Assembly: GCA_028564675.1 (NCBI GenBank) | Contig: JAOVVO010000110.1 | Coordinates: 62,001 to 126,000 of the forward strand | Direction: 5' to 3' | DNA: 64,000 bases | Origin: Onchocerca lupi | Lineage: Eukaryota > Nematoda > Chromadorea > Rhabditida > Onchocercidae | Shown here: one piece after another, positions 13,862-28,800 of the stretch | How the letters are laid out: the number at the start of each line of letters is the position of its first letter | Position numbering within the stretch: the first letter of the stretch is position 1 | Translations under genes and position numbers: made by a program | Notes under the pieces: model-generated | Database searches by the model: none | Told to the model about the DNA's origin: nothing | The model's input: only the letters and a program-made list of their open reading frames with translations

Positions 13862-14564
13862 TTAATGATGAATTTTGAATGAAAAAAGCTGCAATTTAAA
13901 TTATTCATTCAGAATAGCTTCCGATCTTTGTAATAAAACATAAATATTTAACACTGATTTAATTTAGCACGAATCACCAATTTGATTACATTTCGCCTTT
14001 TTGAATATGATGGATGATTAATTCGATGGTATTTTATCCGCCCCTCCAAAATTGCGGTTATTTTGTTTTTTGTTTTTTGTTTTGCAGTGAAATCATTCCA
14101 TTCATTGGCTGGATTTATTGGATCTTCTTTTATTTCCCACTCTAATGGAAAATTTTCACCTAAAATTCATAATTAAGACTATTAATTTTGATTATATCCA
14201 TACTGCTTTAATAACAAGCATTATATATATTAATTTGATATGAATATGGATTATATCTATAATGTCATAACAATAAGCATATTATTATTATTATTAGTAA
14301 TTTGATTTAATGAGTAAATATGTATATTGTTTGTGTATAAACGCATCGTATGTATTAAATTATGATTAAATTAGCTTAAGCGTTAAGCGTATTTTTTTTG
14401 TTTGATTTTTTTAAAAATACGTCGCAAAATGTCATTTTTTTTCCTTTTTATTAGTTTATATCTTACAATTTGAAATTGCTTAAGTTTTATTCGAATATTC
14501 GATGCTAATAAGATGCATTTGAATTTTTCCTTCTTCACTCAGTTGCAGCCTAAGCGGAATATTT
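13862..14564 (-). CDS. Possible 3' part of an unrecognised gene
   Basis: Three putative exons on the minus strand fit in phase: about 14539-14564 (upstream limit uncertain), 13990-14159 and 13862-13888 (ending LFSFKIHH and a stop). The middle exon follows a TTTTAG acceptor and reads ENFPLEWEIKEDPINPANEW and on to a basic end (SYSKRRN) before a GTAATC donor. The composition is clearly protein-like in an otherwise AT-rich background. An AATAAA on the minus strand (13686-13691) lies about 170 bases past the stop. I do not recognise the protein, and I found no convincing upstream exons or start codon. It may be a 3' gene end or a relic. Confidence 0.35.
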
Positions 14565-14599
14565 CTTTCGTTAATGATTTATTGAAAAACGAAAGAAGA

Positions 14600-16890
14600 A
14601 AAGAAAAATGTTACAATGATAGTTGTTGAAGACGAGAGAAAGCTTCAATTAGTAGCTTACTTTTTACAAATTTTTTTTGCTCCCTAATTCTTTCCTCATT
14701 TCATTTCCTCGTCATTTTATCAATGAATTTTTAAATTTTTGCAAAAAATTTCACCCACTGTTTCGTTCCTCACTTCATTTCTCTTATTTTACTAACATTC
14801 TGCACGATAATGGAATAGTTGCTATAATGCTTTATTAATTAACATGGAATGAATAATTTGACTAAATGATTATTATCGTAATGATGCTAAATTCAACTAT
14901 AGCACAATAATATTTCAATTTTAATCATCTTTACAATTGTTTATATACTTTCAAGTTGATATTATTTTACAATTTAAAAATTTCTGGGATAATATAGTAA
15001 TTTATAAGTTTGATAAATTAGTAATATTACGATTAAATTTAGTTTCTAATGTCTAGCTTAGATTGCCATTGAAATAGAATTCTATTAATACAATCGATTA
15101 GATTTGCTAGCAAATAAATAATCATTCATTATCAAAAATTTAATAAACTGACAAATTTCGGTGCGAATTCATTAAAATTCAATCAATTGGTCAAATTTCT
15201 GAAAAATAAATATATTAATCAATTAAATCAATAAATATTACTAAATCAATAAATTTTGATGCAAATTATCAAAAAATACAAATAAAAATTAAGGAAAACC
15301 TTGTCAAAAAAAATTTTTTTTTTTCAACATCTGGTGAAAAAGAGAAAAAATGAAAAATTTTTCCTTTTCACTTTATAATTCATAAATTATAAATTATTCA
15401 GAAATTTTTCCATTTTTTTTTAATTTAATTTCTTTCGCTTAAAGTCTGTTTTTTATCATTTTCGCATCTTTCACGAAATATTTCTTGTTTAACTTTACTT
15501 TGCCAATATATACGCAACATTTGTATGTATTGCCATTTATCATGATTATTTGCAAGATTAGTTTTTTTTTTCCTTCCGAACTTCTGTCCAAGTTTTCCAA
15601 TTTCCAGAATTTTTCAAAATTTCCATATTTTAATCATTCCTCGTATTTTAGCTTAGTAACATATGCAAAATAGATAACACCCGCACAGATATAAATAATG
15701 TACGTATATACCAGTTACCATCTGGTTGAATTCATCGAATTCATCATCTGAATTTTGCAATTTTTTTGTAATCTTTCTTTTCTTTTGTTCAAAATATTTT
15801 TCACTAAATATTAACAGAAATTTACGTGCATATTTTTATGATCATTTTTTTAATTTTTTTTCTTTTCAGTTCAATTTTTTACAATATTAATAAAAATTTA
15901 CGTGCATGTATGTTATATGATCATCTCTTAACTTTTTTTCAAAAACAAAAAATGATTATCAGATATGATATTTGATTAATTAATGGTAAAGACAATGCAT
16001 AAGCATGATAACGTAGCATTGATAATGGATAAGCATAAGATATTAGCTTTATAAGAAATGATGATTATCATAAGTATGCATTCGAACATGATAAAATTAA
16101 TAGCATAGTAAATAAATATAGAGATTAGTGATAATATGATAAGAAGTCATTATGATATACTGATAAAAATTTATGTATAAATATATAATATGATCACTAT
16201 GATAATAATATTTTTTAATTAATTTTATTTTATTTTATCCGGCATACATTATTTATTAATGCGTTATCATTAGTTTAAACCGTTTTTTTCTTTTTATTGA
16301 TTATTCTTTGATCATATAATAGATTAGTTAAATATTTATCAATATACAATTAGTAATTAAGTTTTAATATCAAATTATGGAACAAATTTTTTCTTAGACT
16401 CTTATCTTCCACTTCTCAAACTTTTTTCTTTTTTTTTAATAATTGCTCAAAATTTTTATAAAAATTCGCTTTTCCTTAAACTTTGACACAAATATCAGAA
16501 ATATATACATATGATTATTGATTTATGATTCGACTTTTCTTTTTCGTTCTTTTTTTAACGTACCACACGTTCCACGTTCTACGTACTATTTTGGCTTTCT
16601 GATACGTCATGATATTTCTATTCACCTATGTGATTATCATTTCATTATTGTCATTATTATTTCTTCATTTTATTGTTATTTCATCAATTTTAGTATTTTG
16701 CATAATTTATAAAACTTTAGCTAAATAGAAATATACGAAGATTTCACAATGTATTTCATCAATACTTGCTTCGAAATAAAAATTTCTCAATTTTAATAAT
16801 TCAACATATGTTGGTAAGTGTCGAAAAATTTTAAAAAAATTTAACTTTTAAAATTAAATTGACAATTAATAACTTAGTTTTGCGGTCGTG
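14600..16890. other. AT-rich sequence, no gene seen
   Basis: Open frames on both strands are short and of low-complexity composition (Phe/Ile/Tyr/Lys from A and T runs). A promising minus-strand frame near 15490-15640 is broken by an in-frame stop once a run of ten A residues is counted correctly. Confidence 0.4.
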
Positions 16891-16900
16891 AGCAATTTTG

Positions 16901-17221
16901 ATGCGTGACCAGTCGGATTTATTTGAACTTTATTTCTTGCCCAATGAATACAGATACGGAAATAGAAACCGAATTGAATTACTAATAAATTACAGAAAAT
17001 ATTTCACTTCTTTTGCTGGTATTGTAAAAACTAGAATAAAATATTTTTCGTTTGAATCCTATTGGCGGATTGAGAGTAATTCGGCCTTTCGGGTATCGAG
17101 GAAACGAGTTGAAATATTCGTGCAGAGAACTTTCTCCTTCAATTTACCTCCCTTTTTTGGGATGAATCGAAGGAAGGAATCCGGCACAGTGCCAAAAAAC
17201 AGCAAAAAACGAAATGCATAG
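16901..17221 (+). CDS. Isolated open frame of about 106 codons, uncertain
   Basis: A continuous frame beginning MRDQSDLF and ending with a Lys/Arg-rich tail. It is richer in G and C than its surroundings and contains ordinary amino-acid variety, which is unusual here. I see no signal peptide, known motif, flanking splice sites or partner exon. It could be a first exon, a relic or chance. Confidence 0.2.
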   Translation: MRDQSDLFELYFLPNEYRYGNRNRIELLINYRKYFTSFAGIVKTRIKYFSFESYWRIESNSAFRVSRKRVEIFVQRTFSFNLPPFFGMNRRKESGTVPKNSKKRNA

Positions 17222-17229
17222 TGAAATAC

Positions 17230-19793
17230 AGCCGTCTTATCCGATTTGGAATAAGTGGGTTGCTTACAGAATTGTGTTAAGGAAGCTCAACATTAGGAAA
17301 TAAATTATTGAGTAAACAGCAAAACAATATTCACAATTGCAGAAATGACTGAATTATATAACTGATATCATAAATCTCTCGGATTTTCCTACAGTAATTT
17401 TCATTAATTAAAATATTATTTTGCCAATCAATATTCATTTTATGAAATAAAATTTATTATTTTATTAAATATATTTAAGATGAAAAACAAAGAAACAGAG
17501 AAAATTTTTTGTGCACAATTAATTAATAATTATATTGTATTTAATAATATTTGATGAGCCATTATTTAGAAACTTCTCAGTTGAGGTACTTATCTTTTTT
17601 TTGCAAAGTTTGATTTCCAATTCTATTAAATACAACACAAACGGATGAACGCTTGCTTTATGATTGATTAACTAATTAATCGATATACAAAATATCATAA
17701 TAATTCTAATTAGTCATAAACAAGGAATATTTGGCATTATCAAAAAGTTAATAGAACGAAAAAAAAAAAGGAAATCATTTCTGTCAACTTTCATTCTTAA
17801 TATTGATAATTCTTCCGAATGATTGCATTTTGGTTTACCATTTATTTTATTACCGGAAATTGTTTTTGAAAAAATGATGATGATAAAATCAATTAGAATT
17901 TTAATTTTTTTTTTGATTTCTTTTAAATTATCTTTTGTTAATTTAAGTCCTTTCGTATTAATATAGTAAAATATTCATTTCCATTTACTTATAAATCATT
18001 TCAGATAATTTAATTGCAACTTCGGCATTATCCCATTTACATTCATCGTCTCAGCTGAATGTTTTACGGAAATTTGATTGATTCATTCATTCAAAGAAGT
18101 CAAAAAATTTAATCGGATAAAAACAAAATGCCAAGTTATTTCCATCAACACATGGTTTGTACTTGAATACTTAATTTCCAAAAAGCGATATTTAGTCAAA
18201 ATTAGATTATTTTGTGTATTTAATAGTCTTATTTCGAAAATATTTAAATACAGTGATTAAACATTTATCAAATATTTGATTAATTAATTGAGACAAAATT
18301 TCTGTCATCTTTCAAATGTGATAGAATATACTTTTATTCCACAAAATATATTATAAAATATGAAGAAAATGTTATAATTTCAAATAATATTTATTTGCAT
18401 CGATAAATAAAAAATATCTTTTGCAAACATATATTTATATGACTAAAACTTCTTCATTATTCGATTAATCATTTCCAATATTGCATTGAATAGAACAATG
18501 TAAAATTAAATTAAACATTGTAATAACATCTAATATGATACTGAAATACCTAAGATAATTATTATACAGTCCAGTATTATATTAAACATTACTACTATCA
18601 ATACTTCTTCGTCTTATCTTTTATTCTCACTTCTCATACTACTAATTTTACAAACTAACAAAAATTAATACGTATTTAGAACTTTGTTTATATAAATTAA
18701 AATGATGTAAAAATGCATGAAAACATGTAAAAAAATGAGTGTATTAAAAAATTAAATAATATTCACGAAAGAAGAGAAAGAAAAGTATGTAATAAAATTT
18801 AATAAAACTTAGCTTAAATGAATATTGATTGCTAGGAACTGAAAATTTGGAAAATTGTGAAATTTTTTATTGTTTCATTTATTTCAAAATCAAATGAAGT
18901 AAATTTGTTTAAAATTCAAAAAAAAAGTTGGATATTAGCGTATTCAAAATTATTAACATAAACTTTTAAAATCACGAAAATTGCAGTATTTAGTTTTTAA
19001 ATTTCTACAATGAAAAATAAGATGAAAAACTGTCTTTTTTTAATTGAAGCAAAAATTTCATTTAACAGGAGAAAAGGAAATATTTAACCAAAATAAAAAG
19101 ACATATGCAGATAGGTTTCAAAATAAAGATATATGCAGATAAATTTTTTAATAAATTTGCGGATTTAAAATATTTCAAATTAGCAACTGAAAATTTTAGT
19201 TTTCTTTAAAATCAAGGCAGAGAGGAACTTCGGTAGGAAAAAAATTTTTAAAAATTGCTTCTTAAAAGCAAATGCAATGAAGGAAAAGTTATGCTAATGA
19301 AGAATTGAGCCAAAATAATTCTTGAGAAAAAATTTTAGATTGATAATTTAATAAATATATTTTATCGAAACATAAAATGAATAAGAAAATTCAACTAAAA
19401 AAGAAAACGTTTGCCAAAATACCAACTGAAAAAAAAGAGGAAAGGACGAATTTTTAAGAAATTTTAAAGGCCAAAAAACAGTAAATAAAACGAGCGAAAA
19501 TAAGTGAAAAGAAAAAGAAACTAAAACATTTAGAAAACTTTTTTTACAGCAAAAGAGTTCTAACATAAGAGAAGTTTTATAATAAAAAATTCTTAAAAAG
19601 TGGAAAGAAAAAATAAATAAATTCTAATATATTCTCATAAAATGCGCTAAAATAATAGCAGCATGTTTGTATTATTTGCTGTTTATTCTATCCACGTTTT
19701 TTTCATTTTTGTTTTTTCTACTGTTTACATCTTAGATTATTTATTATTATTATTTATTATTAATTATTATTATTATTATCATTATTATTATTA

Positions 19794-19884
<91 letters not shown>

Positions 19885-22800
19885 TATCATTATCATTATT
19901 AATGCTATCGTTATCATTTATTATTATTATTTATTAATTATTATTATTAGTACAGCATTCACCATATGTTTTTTTTATATTTTTATGAAAGGCTGGCTGA
20001 TAAACACATTTGTTGGTTTAAATATTTCAAATTTAATTTCAAATTAGCGAAGTGAAAAGTGAAGAATGATTGTATGATGGTTGTGTTCATTTCGATCACT
20101 TGTTATTTTCTTATATTTTGTATTTTTTGCTAATTTTTACTTTAAAATTCTTTCAATATTATTGAATTTTTATCGTTTTCAAAAATTTGTTTACTGTTGT
20201 AATGATCATATGAGATATTGTATTGGATTAAGAAATTATTAAAATTGAAAGTGTGGAAGATTTTGGTTTAATCATTAACTTATTTGAAAATTTAAACCGA
20301 AAGAATCAATTTTACTATTAATAATATGCATAAATGTGTAACTCATAAAAAATAATAATAAATGTTACATATTGCCATCTATTTAATATCACATTGTAAG
20401 AGACAATTTTTACCTAAAAATAATTTAAATTTAAATGCTCAAATCAAAATTTTTTAAAATATTATTGAGTTTTTTTAAAATACATTTTTCAAAAATTATT
20501 AAATTTTTATCATACAAGAAGGTGATATATTTAACCATCTTGTTTAGCATATCGTAAAGAATTTTTCGTTAATATTGAATTATATATAAGATATATATTA
20601 TATTAATATTTATTAAAAGATTCTAAAACTTGGATATTTCGCAAAAGTTTTTATTTAATTTAGGTTTGAAATATTAATATTTTATTAACAACTAGCCATC
20701 GTTTCTTTTTTTATAACTTAAAGTAATAACTAAAATTAATCAGAATATTCATGAAAAATTTACAAATTAAGATTGAAATAAGTATGAAAGAAACAAGTTT
20801 TTAATTTCTAGTCAGTTTTTCATTAATTTAAAATTTTATCGATTAATATTGGATTTTTATATTCATAATTTCTCTTTCATACTATTTCAATTTTAAATCA
20901 TGAATTTTCACATGAGTAGAGAAGACCGATATTCTGATTAATTTTACCTTTTATTTTTAGTTTTCTAAAAAAGAAAAGGCACTAGTCTCTCTATTAATGA
21001 AAACAAAATTATTTTAAATTTCAAATTTAAATTTAAAAAAACTTTCGCAATCTATTCAGTTCAAAATTGTTGAAAAAAAGCGAATTTCAAATATTTTGAT
21101 TCATTTCAAATTTTTTATAATATTTTCTAGTTATTCAGTACAGAATAAAAAATTCACAAATTATCGTTATTTAATTTGAAAAATACCTTTAGAAAATATC
21201 AACAAATATATTTTTTAAATCAAAGAAAGAATTTTTGAAAATTTTAACTTTTGCAAAATAGATTTCATTACAATATTCTCCAGCTAATAAAAATAAAAAA
21301 GCAAGAAGTTGTAAACAGCCATTTTTTAGTTTGAAAAATATTTTGGAAAAAAAACTGAGGAATTTTAAAATATTTTTAGAATTTTTCACCGAACACTTAT
21401 GTTTCTTATGCTTCATCGTCCTTAAAACTAATCATCGTATCTATCTCATTTCTTTTAGGAATATGTTGTTGTTGTTGTTGGTAATGATAATGATAATGAT
21501 AATGATGATAGTGATAGTCAGCTGTTGATTCATTTGATTCCGTTCGAAATATACGTATTTATTTATGAACAAACAGTTGGTTAGTAGGAAATATTAGCTT
21601 AACCAATCCATTTAAATTATGTTTAAAATTTTAACCATTTCGTATTACTTGTTTAAATTTAAATTTAAATCATTCCATTCCATTCAATTGATATAATATC
21701 GATAATAGTTCGAATAATTGATGATAATAATAATGATAAATATTATATTGTTAAAGCTATCTATTCATTACTGGATTTTTTAAATTAAAATTTAAGCTAT
21801 TCTATTCTATTCAATTTGATAATATCGACAATAGTCCTAGTAGCAAAATGATAATTGTGATAAACATTATGTTGTTGAGGCTTATCATTCATTATCATTA
21901 TCAACAAAATTCATCACATCCTATTCACATCATATGAATCAGTTGTAACAGATAAAATGTTTGGAATGCGATAAAAGTAGCAGAATATTAAATATCCTCT
22001 TAGCAACACTGGAATTTCTATTTAATATCTAACTTTTATCTTTTGTTAGCGATTTTAAAACCGATATTGTCATCTATTTCTTATCATTTGTTAAGTATTT
22101 TATAATGATAATATCATATATCTTTTATCATCTTGTTGATTATTTTAAAAGATGAAGATTATAATCCTTGTCATTTTGTTAATTATAATTAGTAAAGAAA
22201 AATGTAAATTTTGGAATTTTTCTTCTTTATTATGAAAATTTTGTTTTCGGTTTTATTTGGCAAAATTTGAGCATTTCATTTGATAACTGATTTTTTTTTC
22301 TCTGATAATTATTGGATAAATTTTGGATGAATCATATATTTGGGTAATGTCAAAGATTAAATGATTGTTTTTTGCTTCGAAATTTATAAAAATTTTTTGC
22401 GATTTTTATGTAATTCAGCAATTTCTAAAAATATGGAAAAAAATTTTTTTTCTCTCAGTGAATTAATTTTTTTTCGATGAATTAACCGATAGGATTAATT
22501 AGTTAAGTAAATGAGACAAGTAAATTAAGAAGGTATTTAACAAATGAATTTGCAATCATTGTTTATTAAAGTAAATAGTCCCTAAAATATTTCGATTTAA
22601 ATATCTAAATATTCCATTTAGAAAATATATGGCATAAATTTTTATTGCAAAGAAAAATGCAAAAATCTTATGAACAAAAATTTCATATATTTCTAAGTAA
22701 TAATATATGTATTTTGTTGATTAAATCAAAAAATTAAAATTGTTAAATCTTCGTACTGAAATTATTGATTGAAATAAGAAATAGTATTAGTTTTTGCATA
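17230..22800. other. AT-rich sequence upstream of the large gene, no exon seen
   Basis: Apart from the TTA microsatellite I find no exon with usable splice sites. The first exon and promoter of the large downstream gene presumably lie somewhere in or before this stretch but cannot be recognised. Confidence 0.4.
19736..19960. repeat. TTA/ATT trinucleotide microsatellite
   Basis: A nearly pure run of ATT/TTA triplets covers about 19755-19880, with imperfect ATC and ATTT variants on either side. It generates a meaningless poly-Tyr open frame. Tracts of this type are length-variable and flexible. Confidence 0.95.
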
Positions 22801-22850
22801 AATTATTAAATCAAACGATTTTTCTCCTCCCTTTATTTTGTATATTTCAG

Positions 22851-25800
22851 TATTATCAGTCATCAAATTATCCCAAATTATATGGGCGGCATTTGCAACG
22901 TTCCAACAGCGCCGAATCATATCGATTGCAAAAAACATTATCATTATCATCATTATCAAATTCTCGAAAATTTTTTACAATGAATCCTTATCGGCAACAA
23001 TATTCATCATTATCATCCAGTTATCATCAAGATGTATCATATACAACAAGTAATATTGGATTATCAAATAGGTAAGTTTTTTTTTCTTTCATTTTCGACC
23101 AAAAATTAAAAATGAAGAGACATGAAGTTAGAAGAAAACTATGGAATGATTAAAAAAGACAATATCACACTTTAATAAATCATTATTTTATTACCATTTG
23201 ACTCTGAATCATTTTTTTTTCTTAGTAATGATTATTTGATATTAGTAATCTATAACTCTATCACTTATCATTAAATAATAAATAACTGAATTAAAACATT
23301 TTAGGAAATTTGTCGTGAATTTTTTTTTTCTAAATTTTGTCCATCGATTCAATTTTTGAATTAAAAATTAACGTACGAATTATTGATGGATGATTTAGTT
23401 TCTTTTTTTTTTTATATAAATTATATGGTTTTACGCATGTATATATTGTTCAAAACTAAAAAAATAAAAGTGTAATAATAAAATAAACAACAATCTAAGC
23501 TATCGAAGATTAAGACAAAATAAAATGAATAGAATAAAAAATAAATAAATAAACAAAAACTTCAAAATATTTTCACAAATACGAAAACTATTTTATCACA
23601 CTAAATATTTGTTCAAATATGAAATAGAAATTATCAAACTAGTAATTACCATTGTACATACGGTATTTAATTACCGTAACCCAAGAACTCATCTAATTTC
23701 AAATTAAAACATCATTTAGTTAAAGTAATTTACTCATTAACAGAAAATAAATGAAAATAACACTCAAATTTTTACACGATGATAATTATCATAAATCAAT
23801 TCCTTTAAAATATGCAAGTAAATAAATATTTAAAAACCTAGAAACATGAATAGAATGAAATAATACCGATCAATTCAATTAACTTCAAATATAATAAATC
23901 AAAATTAGCGGTATAATAAAGCAAAAAAAGGACTAATTAAAATCTGAGATATTAACATAATATCTTCAACATATTATCCAAAAATTTGCATATCATTTAA
24001 AAGTAAAATTAGCAGGGAAGAAAATGTAAAAAATCGAAAATACTATTAATTATTATGAAAAAAAATTATTTGATTTAGAAATAAAAATTGCAATTAAACT
24101 TGATACGTAAAAATTTTATTCTGTTTGAACAGAATTTTCGTATTTCAATCTTTTGATTTTGAAAATAAAAATTTTAATTAAACTAAATTCAGTTCTAATT
24201 AGACCGTAATCAGATATGGTAAATCTATTTTATATTTCTATAAATTATGCTGTAAATTGTTTGCTAAAATGTATAACGAGAAAAAAAGCTGATAATATTT
24301 CAAATTTTTTCATTTTATTTATTTGATCAAAAATACATTTAGCATTTTTTGATAAGGCAACTTTTTTCCTGTATCGTTATCAAAAATTGCTTAAATACTT
24401 GCAGAAATGTTAAATTTTAATAAAATTACGAATGTTTCAAATATCTTACGAAAATTAAATCGTTTATTTTAAGCTTACCAGAACTATCTCATCAAATTTT
24501 TATGAAAGAATTGGAAAAAAGTTCTCATCGATTATAGATTATAGGATTCAGAAAGACGTATGAAGCGAATTTAATAATAGCAGTGAGAGAAAGTACGATG
24601 AAAGTAAAAAAACGTATATAAAAACGTGAAAAAAACGTATAAAATATATATTTGCTAATAGTAATATGATAAGATGAAAATTTCCTACAGAATGAATTTG
24701 ATAAAAAAGAAAAAGAAAAATTGGCTTCACTGTATCGACTTTATTAACTTTAAAAATTGATTTTATTGTTTTAAAATCCCTCTGAAATAGATTAAAAACG
24801 TATGAGAAAACTTAAAAAAAAAAAAAAGTTGAATTTTAACAAAATTCTTAACAAATAATTTATACAATGGTTTTTTTTTTGTTTTTTTATTTTATTCCTT
24901 TTTTTTCTCTGGAAAAAATAATGAATAAACTAATTGAATCATATGAATCATTGTGTAAATAATAAAGTATATTCATACTAAAAAGAATTAATTTATTTGA
25001 TAGAATTGAAAAAGTCAAATATTTCAATTGCTATAATTGATTTTTTGAATTTAACTGAAAATATTAATTAACAAGAACGAATTTGATTATAAACAAAATG
25101 AGTGATATAATTAAGCTAAAGTATTATTTGATTAAATGATTAAACATTTTTGTATCCTTTTAGATATGGAAGCTTTGATCGTTTGTCATCATCATCAAAT
25201 CATCGAACATCATCATATAATAATAATTTCTCTTCCAATACATTTGCAACGAAACGTAGTACAAGTTACGGTTCAGGTAAAAAAACATTTCTTCTTTTCC
25301 AATAGAAAATGAGAATTTCTATTTTACGGCATGGAATGAGAATTTTTAATTTTTCCGATGGAAACGAAAATTTCATCCCTGAAAAGAGAGAGAAAGGAAC
25401 AAAAAAGAAGTCTTCTGATTGAAATACACCTTGTCGCAATGATTCATTGATCATTTGTGACATCAATTTAAAAAAAAAAAAAGAAACTACATAATTGAAA
25501 GAAAATAAAAGAATTCCATAAACAGTACTGAATAATTAATCAATTAATTAATTAATGGCCGAGATGATGACTGATTGTAAAAGAAACACAACGTTTCGAA
25601 TCTTGTCTTAATAATTAATTGCTTAAATCTTGTATTGTTAATTCTTATATTATTTTACTATTAATAAAATATTGATTATCTTTTATTATTAATTAATTTT
25701 TTGCGAATTTATTAAATTATTATTTTGTTTTTAGCAATTATTTGCTTAAATTTTTGATTATTAGCTAAGTTTTAGACTTCGTATCATTGATTTTTTGCAA

Positions 25801-28800
25801 ATTATTGATTAATCAATAAACCAATTATAACTTGTTTTTTATGCTTAAATAAGATGTCAAATACATTTAGGGATAAAATTAAACGATATGGGAACATCAT
25901 CACTACGTCGTTATGATAATGATCATATTCCGACATATGAACGGCGAAAATCGTCAGTTTTTCTTTTTATTAATTTAATTTTTTATTTAAAAGAAATTTT
26001 CTCACCTTTTTCTCTTACTAAAATTTTTTTTAAACAAGAATTTCATAATAAAAGAATTTTTTGAATCAGTTTTTTGCAGAAAAAAGTTTGTTTTTCTTTT
26101 TTTTTATTCTTCTCAAGATTTTATCAATTAATCATATTTATTTTTACAAGATAACTCATTTTGTTTTGTAATAATTCAAATCAAATCATTAATAATAATT
26201 GATTTTGCTAGTTGGATTATTTCTAATGAAAAAATACATCAAGCATCGTAATTTTATAGAATTATCATTGCTAATCATTCACTTGGATATTATCATATCA
26301 GTATTCTGACATATTAAGTACTGAATATCTTTTGCAAAATCATAATATAATATTGCCTTAATTTAATCAATTGTAGGTTGATTTAATTAATTTTAGGTTA
26401 ATTTAATTCAAATTCATTTTAAAGTAACAAATCATTACCTTTAAAACCTTACAAATATAATATAATATTGTTTAACCTAAAACAATTTTAATTCTCCAAC
26501 ATTCTTATCGTCATTGTATAATCATAATCTAATTTTGTAAAATTCCAACTTAATTTATTCTAATTTGATTTCATTTATTATTAGATTTACTCCAAGTCAT
26601 TATACTACATCCGGTTACGTATCATCATACGGTACATTACCACGTTTTAATCATTCACAAACTCCAAGTTATGTGAGTCGAGAATCAAATTTTGCGTCGA
26701 ATCGTGAATACAAATCTATGTCACGTTTTTCAACTGATAGAGTAAGTCAATTTCTCATTAATTCTTTTTTTTATTTTCGTTTAATAAATTTTAATAAAAA
26801 TGTAAAAATGAAAAATGAAATGATTATTATTGAAGATAATCGCCATAGCATGAATAAATTAGCTTTACTTGAATTAATTATTACAGTGATAATAACCTGT
26901 TAAGGCTTGATATACATTTTAAAAATGCAACATTTCCATTTTCCATTATCATTAAATTTATCAAATTAATTTAGTTTATCATTTTCTTTATCAGCAGATG
27001 CGAATGAGGTTGATCAGTGATAAGATTTGAGATCAGCAGCTAGCTTTTATTATCAGTAAACGATTAATTATATAGTCTTAGGATGCGCTATATTTATTCA
27101 GTCATATCTATTGCTCAACATATTCATTATTCTGAGTAATTATGTAGAGTGATAAAATACTGATAAAGTGATAAGGCTTAATGTATATTTTGAACATTTC
27201 TATTTGAATAAATGCTTATTCTAGTCATTTTAATAATAAGTAAATGAGTGAACATTGAATTTATCCAATTTTAAAATATACTATTTAACATTTTCGAAGT
27301 TCATAAAATTCTAAAAATGTTCACAATTTTAATACAAATCCTAGTATATTTAAATTTTTATTATAAATTATAGTATTAATTAAATTTCATTATTATATAA
27401 TATTACTTAAATTTCATTATTAGCAAATTATCGTTACAAAAGGATAAAAAGACTGCTTATGAACATTTTCATGAAAAATTTTTTTGTTAAACAAGAAAAA
27501 AATAAAATTTGATTAAAAAATTGAGATACTGATTTGCGGCACTATGTTTTAATTAATTATATACTTAGTTTAAGTTTGAAAACGAATAGAAATAAAAATT
27601 TGCTCTGAATAAAAGATAAAAAAGGGAAAATTAAAGATATTTTAAACATTAAAATAAAATTAAAAATAGAAAGAGACTTTTTTGGAAATAAAATATAAAA
27701 AGAACGAAAAATTATATCATTACTTCATTGATTTTAATTTTTCAAAACAAATGATGTATTTATGCAAAAGTTTTTTTTCTTATATCTTTACATATATTAT
27801 TTTCTGATAAGATTTTCTATTATTAACTTCTTCAAAATTAAATTTAAATATTTTTATTTAAGGAACGTTCTGAGTCAGACGATAATGCTAATCAACGATT
27901 TGAGAAACTTTACAATCGATATGTTAAAGGTCAAGATGTTCAAAATAATCATTCGACAAATGATAATGCTAAATTTCGTAAGTTGCATGAGAAAAAATTT
28001 TTTTTATATTTCTTAGTTATCTTTGCCAATCTATGAATAGCATTTATCGATTATTTTCAGGTTCTTTTTTTTTTTTGTTGACCCTATAATTAGATTCATA
28101 TGTTTTGGTACTTAAATCATCAATTCATTATTTCTCTATCATCTTCATATCAAATCCAGAAATAAGTATCAATCAGATATTTGAAATAGTAATAAAACAA
28201 ATATATTCATAAATAGTAAAAATAACTTTACCGTTTGAAAATATTAATTCCGATTACTCTTTTCCTATTTTCATTTATATAATTTTAATTAATCAATTTG
28301 TAATAAAATGATAATTTCTCATTTTTCTAATTTTTTTTCTCTTCAATTTCTGATGGCAAGAAATATATCTCATATAGCGAAACGGAAACAGAAGCGGATG
28401 ATGAAGAAACTGAAGAAGAACTTTTGTTTGGTGACAATGACAATGAATTGAAAGATGTTCTACGTGATATTGCTAAACTTAATGAAAATGATATATTGGA
28501 GGTAAAAAATTATTATCATCCAAATATTCTAAAAAAGAAAAATCTCAAAAATTTAAAAAGTTAAAAAAAATTGAAATAATTTCAAAAATTCATTTCCTTT
28601 AAAAGATCTAATAAAAAAAATTCATGAACATCAATCAATTTAATATCTTTTCCAATAAACTATTGAAATTTTCATGTGATATCAATTTTTTTTTTAAATT
28701 TTATTGACATAAATCAATTTAATATTTTCTCAATTAAACTTTAAAGTTTTTGTAATTTTTTTTTAAGTAAACAATTCCGATATTTTTTTTAATGAAAATT

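Noticed and set aside
14095..14170. Plus-strand exon-like reading after TTTTGCAG
   Set aside because: It lies opposite the better minus-strand exon 13990-14159 and has no donor or partner exon.
15485..15673. 62-codon plus frame, and a minus-strand frame opposite it
   Set aside because: The plus frame is Phe/Ser/Tyr low-complexity. The minus frame is stopped after the run of ten A residues, and neither has splice partners.
19663..19902. 79-codon plus-strand frame with a long Tyr run
   Set aside because: It is a direct reading of the TTA microsatellite and has no coding meaning.
27762..28016. Hydrophobic plus-strand frame over 27863-27977
   Set aside because: The exon read in the other phase gives a polar, Ser/Asp/Asn-rich peptide that joins the previous exon correctly; the hydrophobic reading does not.
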